From: Dipodascopsis uninucleata var. uninucleata
Taxonomy: Eukaryota > Ascomycota > Lipomycetes > Lipomycetales > Lipomycetaceae
NCBI GenBank assembly: GCA_030568195.1
Contig: JAJLTO010000002.1
Location: 930,001-994,000 of the forward strand
Direction of reading: 5' to 3'
DNA length: 64,000 bases
The notes under the pieces were generated by a model that saw only the letters and a list, made by a program, of their open reading frames with translations, ran no database searches and was not told the origin of the DNA. The position numbers were made by a program, and so were the translations under genes. Of the stretch, positions 57,256 to 64,000 are shown in pieces (position 1 is the first letter of the stretch; the number at the start of each line of letters is the position of its first letter).

Positions 57256-58320
57256 TCATTTGTTTCTATCCCATAAGCTCTTCTTCTTCTTTTTTGTTGA
57301 GCCGTAATCACCAATTCCAAAATCCCAGTTTTCTCCCATGAATTCGTCCCGAGCTCGCCTCTTTTTCTGCTTCTTTCCCATTTCTTGCAACCTAATGAAA
57401 TTTGATTCTTCATAATTTCGTACTCTATCCTCTTTTACTTGCTCCTTTGCTGTTCTAGTACCTCCTCTGCCATGCTGTAACACATTAGATCCTACTGATG
57501 GTGCAGCCTCTGGAATCATAGATGTTGTCTGCTCTATATATTCTTCCAAAGCTTGGTTCCTCTTTCGTCTTGTAGTCTTCACTTTCGAGTCTGTCGGACC
57601 GTTCATGGTGTTCGTTGACGGTAGCTTAGTTGGATTAATCTTTGGTGGTATATACTTCGACTTTGAATTCTCCGTCTTAGCTTCATTCGATTCTTTCTCC
57701 ACAGACACCAACATATTTGGTCGAGGCTTAAACGACAGTGGAATCTCCTCATCCTCTCCACTGTCTGAATCATCTTGCTCATCATTAGAGTCATCAGTAT
57801 CCGATGTGTTCTTACTAGACTTCGACTTGCTTATCTTCGTTTTCTTTTCCAGAGCGGTATTACCAGCTCGTATCAGCTTATGGATCTGATAGTCTATTTT
57901 TTTTTCAAGTGGTTTGATACCGCGCTCCAAGAACACGCGGTTAACAATGATCAGTTTCCTGATATCATCCTCACGCTCTATCTCGATAGGTGGTACCTCG
58001 TCCTTTTCGCCTCCCTCCACTTGTCGCTCCTGCTCCTTTCTTGCTGCTAATGCTGACGTCGCAGAAAGCATTCTAAGGGTCATGTCACCCAAATAACTTG
58101 CCATTATCTCTGCTTTGGCATTCAATAGCGATATTCCTGGTACTCTATCTGCATTACTTGCGAGCTCATTAAGATCTTCGCCGTTCAGTATATCACTGAT
58201 TTCTTTTGTAGCCTTTTCGACACCTGAGACAATATCTTTCAGACTATTCATAGCATCTTTCCTAAAGTCCTCCAACACTTTGGCCTGCATCTCAGGCTCT
58301 GTCAGCGAATGAGGGCTCAT
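57256..58320 (-). CDS. LCP5: Lcp5/neuroguidin-type U3 snoRNP factor
   Basis: A single exon of 354 residues (yeast Lcp5 has 357). Lcp5 is an SSU-processome protein of the Sas10/C1D family needed for 18S rRNA maturation. The N-terminal helical Sas10/C1D region contains GISLLNAKAEIMASYLGDMT and VNRVFLERGIKPLEKKIDYQ then IHKLIRA. The middle has LSFKPRPNML and KYIPPKINP, and the C-terminus EESNFIRLQEMGKKQKKRRA with a terminal Lys-rich stretch; all are in the order expected for Lcp5/neuroguidin. The start is the ATG at 58320. A GGGTTAGG motif lies about 110 bp upstream. Confidence 0.92.
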   Translation of the reverse strand: MSPHSLTEPEMQAKVLEDFRKDAMNSLKDIVSGVEKATKEISDILNGEDLNELASNADRVPGISLLNAKAEIMASYLGDMTLRMLSATSALAARKEQERQVEGGEKDEVPPIEIEREDDIRKLIIVNRVFLERGIKPLEKKIDYQIHKLIRAGNTALEKKTKISKSKSSKNTSDTDDSNDEQDDSDSGEDEEIPLSFKPRPNMLVSVEKESNEAKTENSKSKYIPPKINPTKLPSTNTMNGPTDSKVKTTRRKRNQALEEYIEQTTSMIPEAAPSVGSNVLQHGRGGTRTAKEQVKEDRVRNYEESNFIRLQEMGKKQKKRRARDEFMGENWDFGIGDYGSTKKKKKSLWDRNK

Positions 58321-58657
58321 ACTTGGGCCTTATGTTGTCTCTATAATAAAGCAAGTTGATAGAAGAGACTGAAAAATTTTGTGTTCGTAAAAATCAATTT
58401 TTGTATTGTAGGACCATGAATTACTTTGGGTTAGGCATATCCCAAAAGGAAAGTCCCAGCTCGTCTATTCTCTCGGCATTATGGCATAAATGCATATGCG
58501 TATGTGAATGCCACCTTTTATCATTTTATTAATGAGGCCATGAACTACTACAGTAAACCTTAGCCAAATTGCGATGCGTCTCCACATTATCGAGAGCACA
58601 AGATCAATCATTAATTATCAGCGGCGTACGGAGCTTGAGCACAGCTACTAGGAATAG
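58321..58657. promoter_or_regulatory. Divergent LCP5/makorin promoter
   Basis: A 337-bp region between head-to-head genes. GGGTTAGG at 58428-58435 is a TTAGGG-type motif; otherwise nothing clear. Confidence 0.45.
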
Positions 58658-59710
58658 ATGCGGGTCTATGCCGGTACCGCGACAGTAAATCTTCCTCCCA
58701 AGGATGTTCCGTGCAAATTTTATATGTCTAGTACTTGCAGACGCGGAAACAGCTGCTGGTTCAAGCACGGGTCACTAACGGGAAATGAGGTGACAAATCG
58801 GTCAAGTAGGAAACATTGCGATAGTGGCAAGACAAGAGAGTCTGTAAGCACATGTAGTAGCGAGAAGTCTCCGACTGATATTCTGGTAGGGAATAATGTT
58901 AGTACCAGCAGCACTAGAGATCAGTCAGGGGATCAAAATACTGAGAGAACGGCAGACGAAGCTACAGCGGATGGAGGCAAGGACTACTGCGCCATCTGCC
59001 TTGAAGTTCCTGAAGTATACGGCCTCTTAACTAACTGTGAGCATATATTCTGTTTAAGCTGCATTAGGAAGTGGAGAGCAACGCCTGGAATGGGTGTTAT
59101 ATCGGTAGAGTCTACAACACAAGAGGAAAGCGTGTCTCTTCATAACGTGGTGGACAACGAATTGAGCAATGACCCCAGCGCTTCAAGCGGCAGAGAGAGA
59201 CGGTTAGGATTTAAGGAGCGTTTTCGTAAGCTGTCAAAATGTTGTCCATTATGTAGACAGTCGTCTGATTTTGTGATCCCATCATCGCGAATTCCTGTCA
59301 TGTCTAATGGAGACTTAAAGCACCGAGACGGAGACCCTACACCATTGACGAAAGAGGAGATCTTGGAGGCTTATCTTGCCACACAGAAGCGAATTCCTTG
59401 CAAGTACTTTGAGCAATCACAGTACTGTCCGTTTGAAGATGCATGTCATTATGCACATCGAGTACGAGGTAAAAATGTGGGTGGAAATGGATGCAGTTTT
59501 GCAACCATACCAACGCGAAACTATACCTGCAAGGCTCAATTATCTTCGCTATCAACTGCAAGATATGTAGCAGGGACAGATTCTAGTATGATCGGTCAAG
59601 AAATTCGCTTGATTCATGGTGATGTTCACGAAGTTAGAGATATCAGACAGGCTTTGAATCGAAGATCTTTAATCATTGGGGGTATGGTGTATACATTGGA
59701 GTTATGCTAA
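58658..59710 (+). CDS. Makorin-like CCCH/RING E3 ligase
   Basis: A single exon of 350 residues. A first CCCH zinc finger has Cys19, Cys27, Cys33 and His37 (C-x7-C-x5-C-x3-H). A RING finger begins CAICLEV at Cys111 and closes at CCPLCRQSSDFVIPS, with a 60-residue Ser-rich insertion inside it. A second CCCH finger uses Cys248, Cys257, Cys263 and His267 (C-x8-C-x5-C-x3-H). Finger-RING-finger order and the KEEILEAYLATQKRIPCKYF linker match makorins, RNA-binding ubiquitin ligases. The typical makorin Cys-His motif before the RING is not evident. Substrate and location cannot be told. Confidence 0.88.
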   Translation: MRVYAGTATVNLPPKDVPCKFYMSSTCRRGNSCWFKHGSLTGNEVTNRSSRKHCDSGKTRESVSTCSSEKSPTDILVGNNVSTSSTRDQSGDQNTERTADEATADGGKDYCAICLEVPEVYGLLTNCEHIFCLSCIRKWRATPGMGVISVESTTQEESVSLHNVVDNELSNDPSASSGRERRLGFKERFRKLSKCCPLCRQSSDFVIPSSRIPVMSNGDLKHRDGDPTPLTKEEILEAYLATQKRIPCKYFEQSQYCPFEDACHYAHRVRGKNVGGNGCSFATIPTRNYTCKAQLSSLSTARYVAGTDSSMIGQEIRLIHGDVHEVRDIRQALNRRSLIIGGMVYTLELC

Positions 59711-60473
59711 AGACGAATGGCACGAATGGGTTCCAATTCGTTTTATCTAAATATCTCGGGCGTCCGCAATTCTGATCTATGTTTTCTTTTATTTTATCGA
59801 TATGATCCTTACATTTGTCATAATTACGATTATTTTATTACAACTTTATTGTTTTTTCTATAGCCTGTTTTTTAGTATTTTTGGTATATTTACTTTTGGC
59901 TATTTATCAATATAGTTATAACTCTACGTCTGATGTTTTGTATGGGTGGTGTTCAATTGGATTCTCTATTATATCTTTGCAAATGTATTTTTCATTCCTT
60001 TTTCTTTTAACATCTTTATTATCGCCATTTATCTTATCATCTTCCTGGTACTGTAATTCTAGTTGTATGATTGCCCACGCTATGTTCCAATGCACAGCAC
60101 TTCTTAACATGGTTGATACTCGCGTCTCTGACAAGGTGGCTCCGGACCAGCCGATGCTACACTCTCCTTTCTTATGAAAGATGATTAAGTTTTCTAGACC
60201 TACACAATGATAATATTTATCCTATAATTTATTTACTTTTGAAATAAAAAAGTCCTATTTTACAATTGACATGTATACATAAGCTTTCGACTGCATGTTC
60301 ATGCACTCCGCAAAATTCAAGATACATGGCCCATTTCAAGTATTGCTACCTGTATTACCATCGAATTGTCTGTTGTAGACCACTGAAATAATCCATCAAC
60401 TTGACACATTCCGTTTCTCGTACGAACAGCATTCTTTTCAGAAGAGCTATCCTCATTTCATTATGTCTTAGCT
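59711..60473. other. Convergent intergenic region with ambiguous small ORFs
   Basis: 3' flanks of the makorin-like gene and the 138-residue protein gene. Open frames of about 98 residues (plus, 59881-60177) and about 72 residues (minus, 59916-60134) overlap; the segment around 60060-60175 is less AT-rich than its surroundings. Neither has a recognised domain, so no gene is called. Confidence 0.4.
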
Positions 60474-61091
60474 CTAGAGATTCTGAAAGCCTTTTCTCAG
60501 TTCACCAAGCACCGAGCTTCCTTTTGTCGTAACATTTCCTAAACGGCACCAAGTCAGCATATTACGATATCGACCAACCGATTACTCCAAACTTAATCAC
60601 TATATGCAAGTTCATTGCTTACCTCGCTGTGACCATGCAGAACTCTTGGTGGATGTGTTCCATCCTTTTTGATTTGACTGATACAAAACAGGCTTGTTCT
60701 TGCTCGCAGCATTCTCGTCAACAGCTAGGCTTTCACGAGCCCGCTCTTGTGCAGCAGAATATTCCTTATTTAAAAAATCTTCCACTTCTTTACTGTTGAA
60801 ATTCCTTACAGGAACGTGCTGGGCTGCAGAAAACCCATGAGAATCATGTCCAACGTTACCTCCTTGTTGACGATGGCTGCCTCCGTATTGCGATGACTGA
60901 TACGATTGCTGGTTCTGATTCTGTGCCGGTCGACGACGCCAATTAGAACTGTTCGATCTTTAAATTAGATATAACCAGTTAGAGTATTGTGATCGAAATC
61001 TCTTCCTGCTTGCAAACACAGCCAAGCGATCATCCTCCGACTGAAGACACAATTAATTCTTCGTTAGCACTTACCGATGCTCGTCCGACAT
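60474..61091 (-). CDS. Small basic Gln/Asn/Ser-rich protein, unknown function
   Basis: Three exons, 61075-61091, 60623-60957 and 60474-60538, give 138 residues. The introns have GTAAGT and GTAAGC donors, and the phases (2 and 1) restore one continuous frame that no single ORF shows. The N-terminus is MSDEHRSNSSNWRRRPAQNQ, followed by a Gln/Gly/His-rich low-complexity stretch. A helical block (VRNFNSKEVEDFLNKEYSAA) and a C-terminal GSSVLGELRKGFQNL come next. I recall fungal proteins with a similar N-terminal WRRR and C-terminal LTELRK layout but know no function. The gene is divergent from TFB1 and separated from it by 352 bp. Confidence 0.72.
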
Positions 61092-61443
61092 TATTCAGGT
61101 CAGATTTTTAGGTCTTATTAATGATATGGTATTACAAGGATTACAGCAGAATATATACCTAGTCAGTTATATCCGAAACAAGTCTGCGTATTGCGAGACA
61201 AGAAAGTTTGATGAGATATATATTTGATCGTCGGCGATGAGTAGTAGTTTTTACAATTTTATCCCAAACAAAAAGTTATCTCGACAATAAATATAATGAG
61301 TAGAACCAAGACTCAGTTTAGTCTCTTGATTAGCGATACAAACTGTATATTTTTATCTCTCTTTTAGAATCGAGGACCACTTTTATATAACAGTTACAAT
61401 AAGTTATTTTTCAAATTTACGGTCAAATAGGTGCTAGAGGAAA
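61092..61443. promoter_or_regulatory. Divergent promoter before TFB1
   Basis: A 352-bp AT-rich region between the small protein gene and TFB1; no specific motif recognised. Confidence 0.5.
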
Positions 61444-63550
61444 ATGCAGGCAGCTTTTTCGGCGCCAGCACTCCACTCAGGCAAAAAGGGGATGGTAACG
61501 GTGTCGAGCAACCGAGGTGTTCTAGAATGGCTTCCGTCTGCGGCACCTGATGCAGACGGAAAGAACGAGGGCTCCGTAGTTATTCGATTAGATGATATAA
61601 AAGGTAAGAATTGGCTACAATGAAGGGCAAAGTGGATGAGATCAGATCGTGAATCTAGTTTACATGGGCTGATATCTGGAAATCACCTGAATTGGTATGA
61701 TAGGTCTGCAAGCTACTCCTCCTACAAATCCAAAAGCCCGTATAAGAATCTTAACAAGCTCACAGGCTCAATTTATCTTTGAGCTTCCAAATAGGCCTAA
61801 TCTCGAAAGTTTGAAAGCCGTTCTATCATCAGCTACATCTGCAGCAAATGCTACTTCTGCCTCTACCTCAACAGCAGCAACGCCTTCGCCATCGAGCGCA
61901 GTTTCTACGCCTGGACTAAGCGCTAGTCTAGAGAGCCAAAAAACCTTGATGTTACCAAAGGGTATATCAGATGCAGAACTAGTCGCAGACACAAATCTCC
62001 AACTTAATCTGCTTAAATCAAATGGTGAGCTGCAGCAGCAGTTTTTGGACGCCGTAATTAGCCAGCGCCTTCCGGCTGACGAGTTCTGGAAATCTCGAAT
62101 TCCGATTTTACGAATGCATCATTTAATCCAAACGCAAAAGCGTGGTCCTTATAATGTGCTGGCATCTATTAAACCCGTCAGTGCGTCACAAGGTGACAGC
62201 GGAGGGAACGCACAGGTTAAAGTATCGTTATCGCCGGAGAAGATCAAGGATATATTTCATCAGTACCCTGTTGTGAGGAAGGCATATGATGAGAACGTGC
62301 CGCCTCTAACAGAAGCAGTATTTTGGTCAAGATTTTTCTTGTCGAAACTATGCAGAAGGCTCAGGGGTGAAAGAATTGGATCTAATGATGCTCATGATAC
62401 AGTAATGGACAAGTATCTAGAATTAGATGAAAATGGAAAAACGGCTGAGCAGCAACAGATAGAAAATGAGAATGCAAAGGTTTTACGATTTGTCGACATT
62501 GAGGCTAATCAAGAAGACGACAGTCAGGTATGTCACTAGGATTTTCGAAGTTTGAACTGATTTTTAACATTAATCTTAAAGCGCGCTGGTAATAGACCGG
62601 ACATAACTATGCGAGATACGACCACGAAGGATACTTTAACTATTATTCGGACCATAAATAAACTAAGTCAACGTATTGTTGAGGGAGTTGAGAGGTACAA
62701 CTTGTAAAATAATCAGAATTACTAGGATGTGTACTAATAGTTTGATAGTGATGCTCAACATCCAACGGACGAACAAGAAAATATCAAAGCTCGAGAATTG
62801 ACGCTACAAGATTTGAAGCCAGAAAAGGAAATATCGCATATTAAGCTGCATCTACACAACAAAAAAGATTCTGTATATATAGATACTGGAAATGGCAATG
62901 AGATGACCAGAGTCAAGGAAGAAACGCAGAACAAAAAAGACGTTATAGACAATCCGGACGAAGTTTTAAGACAGATGAGATCTTCTCTTCATACCAATTC
63001 GTTGCCACAGCTATTGTCATCCTCAATTCCATCGGCATCAATAATGTATAAGGCACAGTCTGAAATACATACATTAGTAAGAGCTAAAATGGAAACCGAA
63101 GCCAATGAAGCAGAAAATGGGCAAGATTCTGAAACACCTGCTGGAGACGCGAATACTATCAAGGACATGAGACTCTCACATATGACCTCGATTGAATTTC
63201 TGCATCACTTCTGGACGGCGTATCTTTCTGGAGATCCGACTAAGGCAACAGCTCTACTGCCTTCTTTAGTATCTTCGATCGAGAAATCAGGCCAGAGACT
63301 AGAAGCTGCTGTTGAGCGACATGCAGAGTCTATTGATGATCTTACGGTCGCTAAGAAAGAAAAGACTCGAGTTCGGAAATATGTGCAAATAACAATTGAT
63401 GCGCTGAAGAATGCATTCGACACCTACAATACTACGTTGAAAGAACAACAAGCGGCTACTGCAATGTTTGGAGGACCAGGGCCTGGTCTAGCTACAGATC
63501 CCTCTACGCCAGCAATGAGTTCTGAGGATGGGATTTCTACACCGTTATAG
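61444..63550 (+). CDS. TFB1: TFIIH core subunit Tfb1 (p62)
   Basis: Four exons, 61444-61603, 61704-62527, 62582-62694 and 62749-63550, give 632 residues (yeast Tfb1 has 642). Tfb1 is a core TFIIH subunit in transcription initiation and nucleotide excision repair. The N-terminal PH domain has GVLEWLP and, across the first junction, VVIRLDDIKGLQATPPTNPK. BSD domains follow with LPADEFWKSRI and LTEAVFWSRFFLSKLCRRL. The C-terminal helical region includes SHMTSIEFLHHFWTAYLSGD. Intron 3 uses the second of two AGs after the TACTAAT branch; only that choice keeps frame. All donors are consensus. Confidence 0.94.
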
Positions 63551-64000
63551 TCTTTTTAAGAACCTAAGCTTCCGGATTTATTTTTGTGAAGTCAGATAGT
63601 AACTTCAAGTCGTACATGGAAATTCCTTAGATTGAGAGCCTGCTTAGAGGGGGCATGATAAAACCATATTTATCTTGATTTTCTGCTGGTTTATTTATCA
63701 CTACCTGAATCACAAAAATTGGATCACAGATTACAAGAAATGCACTAGCCACAGTATCACAATCCCTGAAAATTAAATAAGCTTTCATTTAAAATTATTA
63801 ATTGAGAGCAGGGTGAGTCCTTACACACCTAAACCGCAGATCAAGCAAGTTTCCACAAAAGAATATGACCAACCCTAAACTGGTGAATGAGATTGAATCT
63901 GTGGGTTAGGTTAAATAACAATTTGCTTGCTTTTTTTTTGGATTACGTCTGTTGAACCTCTAGGTTTAAAGGGCAAATAAGCTCATCGATTTATAATCGT
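63551..64000. other. Window end, intergenic
   Basis: Downstream of TFB1. AACCCTAA at 63871-63878 and GGGTTAGG at 63903-63910 lie 25 bp apart, suggesting the promoter of a gene beyond the window edge. No coding frame is supported. Confidence 0.4.

Noticed and set aside
59881-60177. 98-residue hydrophobic plus-strand open frame and its antisense partner
   Set aside because: Both strands are open, the hydrophobicity comes from T-rich DNA, and no family is recognised. Left as an ambiguous region.

Overview
This window is ordinary, gene-dense nuclear DNA from an ascomycete fungus, probably yeast-like. About 29 protein genes lie in 64 kb, roughly one per 2.2 kb. Introns are short (about 55-185 nt) with GTAAGT or GTATGT donors, CTAAC-type branch points just before the acceptor AG, and frequent tiny first exons. 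Fungal markers include the alpha-aminoadipate reductase LYS2, the DASH subunit DUO1, SAGA ADA3/NGG1, Mediator MED9 and a Rum1-type CDK inhibitor. Intron load, a Rum1-like inhibitor, trimethyllysine dioxygenase and a MARCH5-like ligase fit an early-diverging Saccharomycotina lineage or a Taphrinomycotina yeast better than Saccharomyces; I cannot name the genus. CTG codons fall on conserved leucines in citrate synthase, so the standard code is likely.

Layout. 0-8 kb: the 3' part of an unrecognised coiled-coil gene, TAP42, an IAH1-type esterase and a membrane-anchored fibronectin-III/coiled-coil protein. 8-14 kb: LYS2 and a 1.8 kb gene-poor stretch. 14-17 kb: SDH4 and MAS1, divergent mitochondrial genes sharing one promoter. 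17-31 kb: NGG1, a PA-TM-RING ligase, BCD1, VPS11, SmF and RTP1. 31-38 kb: PRP43, a MARCH5-like ligase, NSA2 and MET17. 38-47 kb: PFS2, a Rum1-like CDK inhibitor divergent from DUO1, TMLH and MED9. 48-54 kb: cytosolic SHMT and mitochondrial citrate synthase, the latter in a GC-rich block continuing through 2.5 kb without a convincing gene. 55-64 kb: a universal-stress-domain protein, LCP5, a makorin-like protein, a small conserved-looking protein and TFB1.

The genes do not form a pathway cluster. Themes recur: ribosome and snoRNP biogenesis (BCD1, NSA2, PRP43, LCP5), RNA polymerase II transcription and mRNA processing (NGG1, MED9, TFB1, RTP1, PFS2, SmF), mitochondrial metabolism (SDH4, MAS1, CIT1, TMLH) and sulfur/one-carbon metabolism (MET17, SHM2). 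I found no transposon, virus-like element, rRNA, convincing tRNA or CRISPR array. The observations most worth checking are the Rum1-like inhibitor with two RVLF cyclin-docking motifs, the MCB cluster it shares with DUO1, the GC-rich block with tandem hairpins, the palindrome cluster between MET17 and PFS2, and a competing acceptor in MET17 intron 1. No undescribed multi-gene system was recognised.
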